This document shows positions 1-8,411 of a stretch of 64,000 nt of DNA, piece after piece (position 1 is the first letter of the stretch; the number at the start of each line of letters is the position of its first letter). Made by a program: the position numbers and the translations under genes. The notes below the pieces were generated by a model that saw only the letters and a list, made by a program, of their open reading frames with translations, was not told where the DNA came from and ran no database searches. Origin of the DNA: JBFLVU01 sp964589625 (GTDB lineage: Bacteria; Acidobacteriota; UBA4820; DSQY01); contig CAZPSH010000013.1 in the NCBI GenBank assembly GCA_964589625.1, positions 1 through 64,000 of the forward strand, read 5' to 3'.

Positions 1-3
1 AGC

Positions 4-120
4 GGCCGATGCTCGCATCGGCCGGAGGGCCGGCCCTTGGCGAGCAAGGGCCGGTACACTGGAGATCTTCGTGGGGAGGCCGAGCAGCAAGGCGCCCCCC
101 GGAGCGAGTCCGGGGGGCGC
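4..120. other. Three consecutive perfect stem-loops
   Basis: Three perfect inverted repeats lie in a row. Stem 4-11 pairs with 16-23 (8 bp, loop CTCG), stem 30-39 with 45-54 (10 bp, loop GCGAG), and stem 92-102 with 110-120 (11 bp, loop AGCGAGT). They lie just beyond the 3' end of the minus-strand gene that stops at 151, so the last one could act as its terminator. There is no T-tract on either strand. The window starts at base 1, so the array may continue upstream. Confidence 0.5.
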
Positions 121-150
121 GGAGCGCATGGCGCAGAATGCAGAAGGTAT

Positions 151-2538
151 CTACTGGGGCAGGGGGAAGCTCCTCGGGGTGAAGGGGTCGTACACGGGAG
201 CCATGGTGAAGAAGTGCGTGTCGAAGACGGGCTGGCCCTGGCCGCCCATTCCGATAAAGCCCGATTCGCCCAGGGGGAACATGGTTTCGAGGCGCACCGG
301 GCCCGCCGGGCCGTACTCGATGCAGTGGGCGTAGGTGGACCGGTTGGAGTAAGGCGTCGTGTGGATGGGGCCCAGCAGGTCGTGGCGGTGGGTGATGACG
401 CCCCTCGGCACGTTGTAGGGCGGCATGCCGATCCGGTTCATGACGCTGTCGAGGGCCAGGACGATGAGCTCCTGGGGGTCGGTGGGGAGGCCCACCTGCT
501 GGGTGTCGAGGAACCACGGATAGTTGTTCACGACGCCCGAGGAGCTGCCCTTGAGGGCGTGGAGGCAGAGGTTGAGGTTGTTCATGGACGGGGCGCCGAG
601 GGTGGTTCCCACCTCGTTGGCCATGACGAATTTGATGAATTCCTTGGTCCACTCCTCCTGGAGGTACCAGGCGTCGGCCCGGGTGGTCCCCATGGCCCAC
701 TGGGAGGCGCCGCCCGCCACGAAGTGGCCGTCCCAGGCATTGATGAGGGCCAGGGCCGCGAGGCGATGGGCGGCCGGGTGGGCGTTCACGGCGGCGGTGA
801 AGTAGGGGCCCACCTGGCTCCAGACGACGCCCCGCCCGATGGCGAAGGAGTCGGTGGTGGCGATGTTGAGCGCCAGATCCCGCACCTGCTCGAAGGTGAG
901 GTTGTCGTGGGTGCTGAGGTAGTCGTTCACCACGTGGGCGCCGTGGAAGGGCCCGAAGTTGTATCCGAGGTTCTGGGGGGCGTTGTCGTAGGAGGCGCTG
1001 GCCTTGTTGTTCCAGCCGCAGTAGTAGCCCTGCGGGGTGTTGCGGTCGTGGGCCCTGGGTTTGAGCTGGCCCGTCCACTCGTGCTTGAAGTCGCCCGGCG
1101 AGGGCATGCGCGGGTCCTGGTTGGCGGAGCGGACGGGGTCCCACCCCGACATCCAGTAGGCGATGTTCCCGTCCTTGTCGGCGTAGCAGAAGTGCTGGCT
1201 CAAGCAGAGCATCTCGATGCCCTGGCCGAACTGGTCCATGGAGGTGGCGCGCGCCATCTGGAGGAAGCCGTCAAGGGCCCCCCACTCGTGGCCCCAGTGG
1301 GCGTTCTTCCAGGCCACGGTCACGTCGTTCAGGTTTTTCAAATCGTACGGCATGGGGTTGACGATGGGGCCGTGGCTGGAGCGGTAGACCTTCAGCCGAA
1401 CGTCGGCGCCGCCCAGGACGTGGATGATCTCCTTGTGGTGGAGTCTGGCGGCCAGGGGGCTCTCGATGTAGTAGTCCGTCGTATGAGCGTGGCCCACCTG
1501 CATGGACCAGGCGTGGTGGGGCGTTCGGGCAATGATTATGCCGGGGATCCCGGGGACCGTCATACCCGAATAGCTGAGGGTGGGGCACTTGATGGAGCCC
1601 TCCGCCACGATGGCGGGGACGGGGAAGCCCATCTGGGGACCGGAGTAGAGGATGGGGTTGCCGGAGGCGGTCTTGTCGCCCGAGACCACCCAGGCGTAGG
1701 AACCCATTTTCACCCGGGCGTTGATGCGGTCCAGGTTGTCCTTGATCCGGTCGAGGACGCCGCCCAAGCCCTCGGAGGCCGCCTTCAAGTCGGGCAGTGC
1801 GGCCACGCTGGCCTCGAGGCGGGACAAGTCTTCGGGAGCGGGGAGGACGGAGGGCCGGCTGCCGGAGTCGGGGATGTAGGTGAGGGCGTCGGGATCGTTG
1901 AGCCACCGCATGTCGGCGAACATGGCGAGGCCCGCCTGCCCGTACATGCCCTGGAGGGTCTGGGCGATGACGGCGTTTTCGAGTTGGCCCTGGTTCAGGG
2001 CCTCCGCATCGAATTCGCGCTGGAGGAGGACGAGCCACGCCATGACGTCGTAGCGGGTCCACTTCTCGGGGAGGATCTGCTGGTGGACCTGGGCCGAGAG
2101 GGCCTGGTACTCGAAGGGGAGAAGGGCCGGGTTGGCGCGCACCTCGTCCACGCGGCGGTTGAAGCCGGCCACGAAGCCGTCGATGCAGTCCTGGGAATCC
2201 TTGCTGAGGGACTTGAAGCCCTTCTTGTACTCCTTGTTCGTGTAGCCCACGGTCCGCATGAACATGTCGGTCTCGAGCTGGCTGGCGCCGAAGATCTCGC
2301 AGAGCCTTCCGGTGGCCGAGCGATAGTAGGTCTCCACCTGCCACATCCGGTCCGTGGCCACGGCGTAGCCCATGGCGTCGAAGGCGTCGCGGACGGAGCT
2401 TCCCTCCACGAACCAGACTCCCTTGGCGTCGCGGGTTGTGGTGGCCGCGCCGGCGGGTACGGGCCCCAAGCTCCAGAGGATGGCTCCGAGGACCAGGACG
2501 AACGCCGCCACCGTGGGGTTCCTGCGCTTCTTAACCAT
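151..2538 (-). CDS. Penicillin acylase (penicillin amidase) family protein, secreted
   Basis: This is an N-terminal-nucleophile hydrolase of the penicillin/acyl-homoserine-lactone acylase family, which cleaves amide bonds in acylated substrates after autocatalytic maturation. Residues 1-32 look like a signal peptide (basic start MVKKRR, hydrophobic core, AGA end). An alpha-chain region follows. The motif MGS-YAWVVSG places the expected beta-chain N-terminal Ser at residue 280, followed by the family-typical VVSGDKTASG pattern. The length of 795 residues is normal for the family. The ATG at 2538 has AGGAGG five bases upstream; a GTG two codons earlier is less likely. A possible extended -10 (TGC-TACCCT) lies at 2609-2617. 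The substrate cannot be read from sequence: beta-lactams, N-acyl homoserine lactones and other acyl amides are all possible. No obvious operon partner is present. Confidence 0.9.
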   Translation of the reverse strand: MVKKRRNPTVAAFVLVLGAILWSLGPVPAGAATTTRDAKGVWFVEGSSVRDAFDAMGYAVATDRMWQVETYYRSATGRLCEIFGASQLETDMFMRTVGYTNKEYKKGFKSLSKDSQDCIDGFVAGFNRRVDEVRANPALLPFEYQALSAQVHQQILPEKWTRYDVMAWLVLLQREFDAEALNQGQLENAVIAQTLQGMYGQAGLAMFADMRWLNDPDALTYIPDSGSRPSVLPAPEDLSRLEASVAALPDLKAASEGLGGVLDRIKDNLDRINARVKMGSYAWVVSGDKTASGNPILYSGPQMGFPVPAIVAEGSIKCPTLSYSGMTVPGIPGIIIARTPHHAWSMQVGHAHTTDYYIESPLAARLHHKEIIHVLGGADVRLKVYRSSHGPIVNPMPYDLKNLNDVTVAWKNAHWGHEWGALDGFLQMARATSMDQFGQGIEMLCLSQHFCYADKDGNIAYWMSGWDPVRSANQDPRMPSPGDFKHEWTGQLKPRAHDRNTPQGYYCGWNNKASASYDNAPQNLGYNFGPFHGAHVVNDYLSTHDNLTFEQVRDLALNIATTDSFAIGRGVVWSQVGPYFTAAVNAHPAAHRLAALALINAWDGHFVAGGASQWAMGTTRADAWYLQEEWTKEFIKFVMANEVGTTLGAPSMNNLNLCLHALKGSSSGVVNNYPWFLDTQQVGLPTDPQELIVLALDSVMNRIGMPPYNVPRGVITHRHDLLGPIHTTPYSNRSTYAHCIEYGPAGPVRLETMFPLGESGFIGMGGQGQPVFDTHFFTMAPVYDPFTPRSFPLPQ

Positions 2539-3034
2539 GGGCACCTCCTAGAGTTCGCATTTTCCGGCCCGAGGGCCGCACCGTGAAACCCGCTGACGTG
2601 ATGGCCTAAGGGTAGCACAAAAGAGAGGAGAAGGGAGAAGGCGGAAGTCGGAAGGCGAAGGCAAGGCAAAGGCAAAGGCAAAAAGCATTTGGGATTTGGA
2701 AATTGGGATTTGGGATTTGAAGAAAGGCGAGACGTTAGACGTTAGACGGGAGACGTTAGACGGGAAACGTTAGACGAGAGACGAGGGGGCGCCTCGTTCG
2801 TTTCGGGGCCCGTGGGGCGGGCGGCCTTGCCCGCCTGTTTCCGGTTCTTCCCAGTCCCCCAATCGCCTAGTCCCCCAGTCCCGAAGACGACGAGATGGGA
2901 TGCGAGACGAAAGGCGGAAGACGCGAGAAGCGCGCCTTTGTTGCGGCCGATGAGGAAATGGGTGGCTGTCCCTAATTTCTCTAAGAGGAGAGACGAAGGA
3001 CGTGAAGGAGAAGGTGATAAATTGGTGGCTGTCC
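2539..3034. repeat. Gene-free mosaic of short tandem repeats
   Basis: No credible gene is seen in about 500 bases. The stretch is a patchwork of short, imperfect tandem repeats: purine-rich GGAGAAGG-type units at about 2622-2650, GGCAAA units at about 2660-2684, GGGATTT units at about 2690-2719, ACGTTAGACG units (four copies) at about 2731-2775, and AGTCCCCC units at about 2852-2882. It is visibly less GC-rich than the flanking genes. The function is unknown; it may come from slippage or be a lineage-specific intergenic repeat mosaic. Confidence 0.75.
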
Positions 3035-3043
3035 CTAATTTCT
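2961..3043 (-). repeat. Two direct copies of a 20-base repeat, 63 bases apart
   Basis: The 20-mer GGTGGCTGTCCCTAATTTCT (plus-strand reading) occurs exactly at 2961-2980 and 3024-3043. The second copy supplies the stop codon of the TonB gene: the minus-strand reading AGAAATTAG contains the last sense codons and the TAG. On the minus strand the unit reads AGAAATTAGGGACAGCCACC. It recalls extragenic repeat elements scattered in some genomes, but that link is a recollection and not demonstrated here. Confidence 0.7.
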
Positions 3044-3856
3044 TTTTTCGGGAAGGAGTTCGAAGGTGTACATGACGCCGAGGGTGGGGGCGGTGTACTG
3101 GGGGGGGAACCGGGGGAAGGGGGCGGAGGAGTAGACGGCGCGGAGGACGGACTGGTCGAAGACGACGTTTCCGGAAGAGGAGACGATCTGGACGTTGGAG
3201 GCGTCGCCTCCCTGGGCGATGGTGAAGTGGACCGAGGCCGAGATCGTCTTGGCGTTGTTGAGGACCGGCTTGCGCCAGTTGGACTTGAGGAGGTCCTCGA
3301 GGCGGGCCTTGTACCACTCGTGCTGGAAGGTGGGCTCGTCCAGGATGAGCCCGGCGGTCTTGCCGCCGAGGCCGGGCGCGCCCTCGCCGCCGAGGCCCAC
3401 GGCCTGGCCGGGGCGGGCCGAACGCACGGGGGCCGAGCCTTCGGGCTTGGGGGGCTGGGGTTTGCCGGGCAGGGTCGTCTTGGGCGGGGTCTTGGGCTTG
3501 GGCGGTTCGGGCAGGGCGGGCGCGGGCTTGGCGGACTGGCCCGGTGTGCCGTCGAGGGCGCCTCCGCGCCCGGCGGGCAGGTCCACCAGGCGGACCACAA
3601 TCGGCTCCGGGAAGGCGGGCATCTGGCGGAGGGCGGGGTGCCAGGCCACGGCGAAAAAGAGCCCTGAATGGAGGAAAACGGACAGGAGGAGGGCGAGGGG
3701 AAGCACTTCGTTGGGACGGACCTTGGGGGGCCGGAGGCCCGAGGAGCGGACCGGCGGCCGACGGGCGGGGCCCCGGCCGGCGGATCCCGCCGAGCGGAGG
3801 GTGGGCGCGGCTCCGCCCGGTCCCGCCTGACGCGTGCCCGAGGAACGCTCCGCCAC
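3035..3856 (-). CDS. TonB family energy-transducing protein
   Basis: This is an inner-membrane-anchored periplasm-spanning protein that would pass proton-motive-force energy to outer-membrane receptors. Residues 1-50 form a basic cytoplasmic segment, and residues 51-71 a single membrane helix with the TonB/TolA-like pattern LLLSVFLHSGLFF. A Pro/Ala/Lys-rich linker extends to about residue 170. The C-terminal domain (about 185-270) contains the TonB-type stretch VLRAVYSSAPFPRFPP near its end. The start is GTG at 3856 with GGGAGG five bases upstream. It follows exbD by 30 bases, so the two are probably co-transcribed. No ExbB/TolQ gene lies in the window. It might instead be a TolA-like protein, as the C-terminus is of the generic TonB_C/TolA type. 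Confidence 0.8.
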   Translation of the reverse strand: MAERSSGTRQAGPGGAAPTLRSAGSAGRGPARRPPVRSSGLRPPKVRPNEVLPLALLLSVFLHSGLFFAVAWHPALRQMPAFPEPIVVRLVDLPAGRGGALDGTPGQSAKPAPALPEPPKPKTPPKTTLPGKPQPPKPEGSAPVRSARPGQAVGLGGEGAPGLGGKTAGLILDEPTFQHEWYKARLEDLLKSNWRKPVLNNAKTISASVHFTIAQGGDASNVQIVSSSGNVVFDQSVLRAVYSSAPFPRFPPQYTAPTLGVMYTFELLPEKRN

Positions 3857-3886
3857 GGATCCCTCCCGGCCCCGCCGGCCCCGGCC

Positions 3887-4303
3887 CTACTTGGGCGGCG
3901 GGGGCTCGGTGGCGAGGCCCACGGTCTCGATGCCCGCCTGCTTCACCTCGTCCATGACGGTGAGGACGTCCCCGTAGGGAACGGCCTTGTCGGCGAAGAG
4001 GTACACGGTCTTGTCCGACCGGTTGCGGAAGATCTGCTGAAGGTAGTTCTTCATGAGGTTGCGGTTCACGGGCTGGCTGTTGAAGTAGATGTAATTCTTG
4101 TCCTTGGGGATGGTGAGGATGACCCTCTCGGCGCCGCTGATGTTGCTGGTGGCTGTCTGGGGGAGGTTCACGTCGATGCCGCGCTCGAAGAGGGGGGTCG
4201 TGATCATGAAGATCACGAGGAGCACGAGCATGACGTCCACGAGGGGGGTGACGTTGATCTCGGATACCGGGTCGCCGTCGGTGCGCTGGGTGCCGAATGC
4301 CAT
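3887..4303 (-). CDS. exbD: Biopolymer transport protein ExbD/TolR
   Basis: This is a proton-channel component of the ExbB-ExbD-TonB or TolQ-TolR system in the inner membrane. The 138-residue length is typical. Residues 12-37 carry the family signature VSEINVTPLVDVMLVLLVIF, with the essential membrane Asp at residue 23. A periplasmic domain follows with the expected KAVPYGDVLTVMDEVKQAG segment and a short Pro tail. The ATG at 4303 is chosen because GGAGGAG precedes it and the homology begins there; an open extension upstream lacks family features. It sits 19 bases after the radical SAM gene and 30 bases before tonB. Confidence 0.93.
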   Translation of the reverse strand: MAFGTQRTDGDPVSEINVTPLVDVMLVLLVIFMITTPLFERGIDVNLPQTATSNISGAERVILTIPKDKNYIYFNSQPVNRNLMKNYLQQIFRNRSDKTVYLFADKAVPYGDVLTVMDEVKQAGIETVGLATEPPPPK

Positions 4304-4322
4304 GGGTGCGGTCTCCTCCGGG

Positions 4323-5378
4323 TCAGGCGGCGAAAACGCCGTGGATCTGCTCTCCGCAGGCGGCGCACCGGCCGCCCACGAGGGCCCTGGGCACGGCGCG
4401 GAAGCCCAGGCGCTCCAGGACGATTGTCCCACACTTCGGGCAGGATGTGTGTTCCGAGGGGTGGCCGGGGACGTTGCCCAGGTAGACGTGGTCGAGTCCG
4501 GCCTCGCGCCCGAGCGCCCAGGCCCTCTCCAGCGTCGCCAGGGGCGTAGGGGCGCCGTCCTCCATGAGGTAGTCGGGGTGGTAGCGGCTGACGTGCCAGG
4601 GGATGTGGCGCCCCAGGCCCGCCACGTATCGCGCGAGGGCGCTCAGTTCGCCGTCCGAATCGTTCAGGCCGGGCACCACCAGGGTGGTCACCTCCACCCA
4701 GATGCCGGCCCGGACGAGGGATTCGAGGCCGGCGAGCACGCCCTTCAGGGAGGCTCCGCAGACCTTGCGGTATCGCCCGTCGTCGAAGCCCTTGAGGTCC
4801 ACGTTGGCGGCGTCGAGGAAGGCGCGGGCCCGCTCCACGGCCTCGGGGGTAAGGTAGCCGTTGGTCACGAAGAGGTTCTTGAGGCCGCGCCGGCGCGCCA
4901 GGAGGCCCACCTCCTCGGCCGTCTCGAAGAAGATGGTGGGCTCGGTGTAGGTGTAGGCGAGGGAGGCGCACCCGGAGCCGAGGGCGGCCTCCACCACGCG
5001 CGCGGGCGCCACGGGCTCGCCGGGGACCTCTCCGCCGTCGCGCACGGCCTGGCTCAAGGTGAAATTCTGGCAGAAGCGGCAGCGGAAGTTGCATCCGGCC
5101 GTGGCGATGGAGTAGGAGAGCGTCCCGGGCAAAAAGTGGAAGAGGGGCTTCTTCTCGATGGGGTCCACGTGGCCGGCGATGAGCCGGTCGCGGACGAGGG
5201 AGACGAGGCGGCCGTCCCGGTTGGCCCGGACTCGGCAGACCCCCGACCGGCCCGGAAGGATGCGGCAGCGGTGGGCGCACAGGTCGCAGACCACCCTCCC
5301 GCCCGCCTCGGGGCGCCAAAGGACGGCCTCGCCGAAGGGCCTACTGTCGTTCCCGGACGTACTCGGTCCTCGCGCCAC
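4323..5378 (-). CDS. AmmeMemoRadiSam-system type radical SAM enzyme
   Basis: This is a radical SAM protein of the pyruvate-formate-lyase-activating-enzyme-like branch. The cluster motif CNFRCRFC has Cys at residues 96, 100 and 103. Before it is a Cys-rich segment (CDLCAHRC around 31-38 and Cys48), and after the barrel there is a C-terminal zinc-ribbon-like pair CPKC...CAAC. This arrangement matches the enzyme of the AmmeMemoRadiSam set, which in many genomes occurs with AMMECR1 and Memo proteins. Neither partner is in this window. The reaction is not established. The gene begins inside the end of PBP1A (38-base overlap) and is followed by exbD, so it lies in the same transcription unit. Confidence 0.85.
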   Translation of the reverse strand: MARGPSTSGNDSRPFGEAVLWRPEAGGRVVCDLCAHRCRILPGRSGVCRVRANRDGRLVSLVRDRLIAGHVDPIEKKPLFHFLPGTLSYSIATAGCNFRCRFCQNFTLSQAVRDGGEVPGEPVAPARVVEAALGSGCASLAYTYTEPTIFFETAEEVGLLARRRGLKNLFVTNGYLTPEAVERARAFLDAANVDLKGFDDGRYRKVCGASLKGVLAGLESLVRAGIWVEVTTLVVPGLNDSDGELSALARYVAGLGRHIPWHVSRYHPDYLMEDGAPTPLATLERAWALGREAGLDHVYLGNVPGHPSEHTSCPKCGTIVLERLGFRAVPRALVGGRCAACGEQIHGVFAA

Positions 5379-7869
5379 AGGCCACGTCTCCCTCGTGGGG
5401 AAGGCCCGGCATCACCGCCTGGGGAATCGGCCCCTCGCGGGCCGGGGCGATCTCCAGCTTCACGGGGAATGTAGAGCCACCCCAGGAGACGAGCAACTTT
5501 TTCCTGCCGTCGCGGGCCACGGTGCCCGGGTAGCGGGCCACCCACGCCTCGACGTCGGCCTCGGGGATGGAGAGGGACAGGTCCCCGTTGACGGGGTAAC
5601 CCTGGAGGAAGTAGGGGAGCTTCAGGCGGAAGTGGTCTCGGGCCGTGCAGGGGGGCGGCTCCGTTCCCTCGATGAAGTACTCGGGCCGCATCTCCTGGCA
5701 GGGCGTGTCCACGCCGGCGCGTTTGCCGGTGGCCGGATCGATGAGGACCTCCGTGATGCCCTCGGGGACGGGCCAGTCCAGGTTCTCCTGGCCCGCGGTG
5801 GCCGTCTCCATGAACATCCGCCAGATGGGGAGGGCGACGCGGGAGCCCGTCTCCAGGTTTCCGAGGGGCTTGTGGTCGTCCTTTCCGGTCCAGACACCGC
5901 AGAGGAGGGACGGGTTGAAGCCCATGAACCACGAGTCGGTGTAGTTGTTCGTGGTGCCCGTCTTCCCCGCGAAGTGCCCCTTCATGTCCGAGATGCTCGC
6001 CGCGGTGCCCCTCTGGATGACGCCCGTCATGGCCTGGACCATGAGGAAGGCCACGCGGGGGTCCCAGACCTGGCGGCTCTCCGAGCGGAACTCCTCCAGG
6101 ACCTTGCCGTCCCGGTCGGTAACGCGCGTGATGAAGCGGGGCTGGACGTAGACTCCGCTGTTGCCGAAGGCCGTGTACGCGCCCGCCAGCTCGAGGAGGG
6201 TGATCTCGAAGGCGCCGAGGGCCATGGAGGGGTAGGGCTGGAGGTCGGTGGAGACGCCCAGGAGCCTCGCGTTCTCGATGACGCCCCGGTAGCTCGTCGC
6301 GTTCAGGGCCTTCACCGCGGCGATGTTCACCGAGTGCTCGATGGCCGTCCGGTAGGTGATGTACCCGAAGTAGTCCTTGTCGAAGTCCCGGGGGATGTAG
6401 CCGTCCTCGCAGATCCGCGAGGCCTCCTCGCGGCCCGTGAGGAAGAGCGTGGGCTCGTCCACCAAGGTGTCGGCCAGGGTGCGCCCGCCCGTCAGGGCCG
6501 TGGCGTAGACGATGGGCTTCACGGCCGAGCCCGTCTGCCGCCGGGCCTGGATGGCGCGGTCGTACATGGAGGAGGAGAACTCGTAACCGCCCACCATGGC
6601 GAGGACCTCTCCCGTGTGGGGGTTGAGGGCCACGAGGGCGCCCTGGGCGAGCGGCTTCTGCTCGACCTCGCACCGGAGGGCCGGAGGGCCCTCGACGATC
6701 TTCAAGAGGACGCGGTCGCCGGCCTCAAACACGCGCTCGGGGAACTGCACCCCCGTCCACTTCCAGTCTTCGGGGGAGAGGCGGACCTGCGTCCCGCCCA
6801 GGGAGGCCACGATCTCGGTCCGGTCCACCGAGAGGACGGTCGCCCACCGGCGCCGGCCGGGATCGAGGTCGTCCCCGGTGTACTCCTGGGGGGCGGAGGC
6901 GCCCCGGGCGGGCCCCTTGTAGCCACGGCGGCGGCTGTAGGCGTGGAGCCCTTCTCGAACCGATTCTTCGGCGAGCTTCTGGAGCCTCGGGTCTATGGTC
7001 GTGAAAACCTGGAATCCCCTCTGGAGGATGGCGTCCTCGCCGTACTTGTCTTCGAGGTGCTGGCGAACCTGCTCGGCCACGTAGTCGGCGAGGCCCTGGG
7101 TCTCGATGACGGTCTCGGAGAGGTTGAGGGGCTCCTTGGAGAAGGCCTCGTACTGGGAGGGCGTAATGGCCCCCGTGTCCCGCATCCGCGCCAGAACGAG
7201 GTTTCGGCGGGCGGTGGCGCGCTCTGGGTGACTTCGAGGGGAGTAGTAGGAGGGGCGCTGGATGAGGCCGGCCAGGAGCGCGGCCTCTGGGATCGTCAGG
7301 TCCCGCGAGCGCTTGTTGAAGAAGTGCCGGGCGCTCGCTTCCACGCCGTAGTAGGCCCCGCCGAAGCAGACCTTGTTGGCGTACATTTCGAGGATCTGCT
7401 GCTTGGAATAGCGGCTCTCGATGTTGATGGCGAGGATGAGCTCTCGGACCTTCCGGGTGAGCGTCTTTTCGTCCGTGAGGAAGTACTTCCGCGCGAGCTG
7501 TTGGGTGAGGGTGCTTCCCCCCTGGCTCGCGCGCCCATGCGTGACGTCCTTTAGGACGGCGCGGAGGATGCCCCGCACGGAAAAGCCGTGGTGATTGTAG
7601 AAGTCCGTGTCCTCCACGGCGAGGAGGGCCTTGAAGAAGTTGGGGGAGATGTCCGAGAAGCCCACAAGGACGCGTTTTTCTGCACCGTACTCCTGAATGA
7701 CCTTCCCGTCCCGGCTGTAGACACGCGTCATCTGGTGGGGGGTGCTGAACTGGAGGCTGTCCACTTCGGGGATGTCCCGCGTGAGCCAGACGCCCGCGGT
7801 GATGCCCACGGCCAGGCCCGACGCCAGGAGGAGAAGGGCCAGCCTGAGCTTTCGAAACGCCGGCTTCAC
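5341..7869 (-). CDS. mrcA: Penicillin-binding protein 1A, bifunctional peptidoglycan synthase
   Basis: This class A PBP polymerises glycan strands and cross-links peptides. It has an N-terminal membrane anchor at about residues 8-27. A GT51 transglycosylase domain follows, with the catalytic Glu at residue 86 in EDTDFYNHHG and the motif GGSTLTQQL. The transpeptidase domain has the SxxK motif at 448-451 (SAVK), SVN at 513-515 and KTGT at 636-639. An OB-like insert lies between the two domains. The GTG at 7869 is preferred because it overlaps the upstream stop as GTGA; an ATG at 7914 would add 15 residues but overlap the preceding gene by 49 bases. Length 842 residues is family-typical. All catalytic motifs are intact. 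Confidence 0.93.
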   Translation of the reverse strand: MKPAFRKLRLALLLLASGLAVGITAGVWLTRDIPEVDSLQFSTPHQMTRVYSRDGKVIQEYGAEKRVLVGFSDISPNFFKALLAVEDTDFYNHHGFSVRGILRAVLKDVTHGRASQGGSTLTQQLARKYFLTDEKTLTRKVRELILAINIESRYSKQQILEMYANKVCFGGAYYGVEASARHFFNKRSRDLTIPEAALLAGLIQRPSYYSPRSHPERATARRNLVLARMRDTGAITPSQYEAFSKEPLNLSETVIETQGLADYVAEQVRQHLEDKYGEDAILQRGFQVFTTIDPRLQKLAEESVREGLHAYSRRRGYKGPARGASAPQEYTGDDLDPGRRRWATVLSVDRTEIVASLGGTQVRLSPEDWKWTGVQFPERVFEAGDRVLLKIVEGPPALRCEVEQKPLAQGALVALNPHTGEVLAMVGGYEFSSSMYDRAIQARRQTGSAVKPIVYATALTGGRTLADTLVDEPTLFLTGREEASRICEDGYIPRDFDKDYFGYITYRTAIEHSVNIAAVKALNATSYRGVIENARLLGVSTDLQPYPSMALGAFEITLLELAGAYTAFGNSGVYVQPRFITRVTDRDGKVLEEFRSESRQVWDPRVAFLMVQAMTGVIQRGTAASISDMKGHFAGKTGTTNNYTDSWFMGFNPSLLCGVWTGKDDHKPLGNLETGSRVALPIWRMFMETATAGQENLDWPVPEGITEVLIDPATGKRAGVDTPCQEMRPEYFIEGTEPPPCTARDHFRLKLPYFLQGYPVNGDLSLSIPEADVEAWVARYPGTVARDGRKKLLVSWGGSTFPVKLEIAPAREGPIPQAVMPGLPHEGDVACGARTEYVRERQ

Positions 7870-8375
7870 GAGCAGAACAGCTTGTAGAAACTTCGGAAGC
7901 TCTCGTTCTCGCATAGGGCCTTGTTGATGGCGAAGTAATCCTGCACCTGGTTGGTCGTGGTCCTCAGCCGCTGGCAGAGGGTCCGGAGCAGGTTCCGATA
8001 GACCTTGGCGGCCAGTTCGGGAGAAGCCTCCATGAGGTCGTAGAACTCGTCCCGCCCGAGGGTGAGGACCACCACGTCGCTCTCGGCCTCCACCGTGGCG
8101 CTGGCGGGGTCGCCGTCAAGGATGCTGATCTCGCCGAAGGTCTCGGGGGGCTCGAGGGTGGTGATGACCACGCGGGAGCCGTTGAGGGTGCGGAAGATGC
8201 GCGTCTTGCCTTCGACGAGCACGTAGAGCTTGAGGCCGCCGTAGCCCTGTTCCAGGATGGTGGATCCGGCGGGGTAGTTTTCGACCGCGAAGCGGCGGGC
8301 CATCTGCTCGAACTCCACCCCCTCCAGGCCCTGGAGGAGGGGAATCTTGGAGAGCATCTCCGAGAAATCGCCCAT
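7866..8375 (-). CDS. Cyclic nucleotide-binding domain protein without DNA-binding domain
   Basis: A single cNMP-binding domain spans about residues 5-125 of 169. The phosphate-binding-cassette-like stretch FGEISILDGDPASATVEAES is near residue 80-100, with the usual Arg replaced by Ser/Ala, so true cyclic nucleotide binding is uncertain. A helical tail follows. No Crp-type helix-turn-helix is present, so it is probably a sensor or scaffold and not a transcription factor. Its stop overlaps the PBP1A start (GTGA), which suggests translational coupling and a link to cell-wall synthesis. It diverges from the gene at 8412 across only 36 bases. Confidence 0.85.
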   Translation of the reverse strand: MGDFSEMLSKIPLLQGLEGVEFEQMARRFAVENYPAGSTILEQGYGGLKLYVLVEGKTRIFRTLNGSRVVITTLEPPETFGEISILDGDPASATVEAESDVVVLTLGRDEFYDLMEASPELAAKVYRNLLRTLCQRLRTTTNQVQDYFAINKALCENESFRSFYKLFCS

Positions 8376-8411
8376 GTCCGGCCTCCCGCTGCCGGATGGT
8401 ACTATGACTGC

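Noticed and set aside
37..2586. 849-residue open frame on the plus strand opposite the penicillin acylase gene
   Set aside because: It is antisense to a clear family protein, has no domain pattern, and its Gly/Val/Arg/His-rich composition is what GC-rich shadow frames show. The same applies to long frames opposite PFOR (24864-27545), both cusA genes, both cusB genes and copA.
2729..2784. CRISPR array from regularly repeated GACGTTAGAC units
   Set aside because: Units are about 10 bases, imperfect and without spacers; no cas genes are present.
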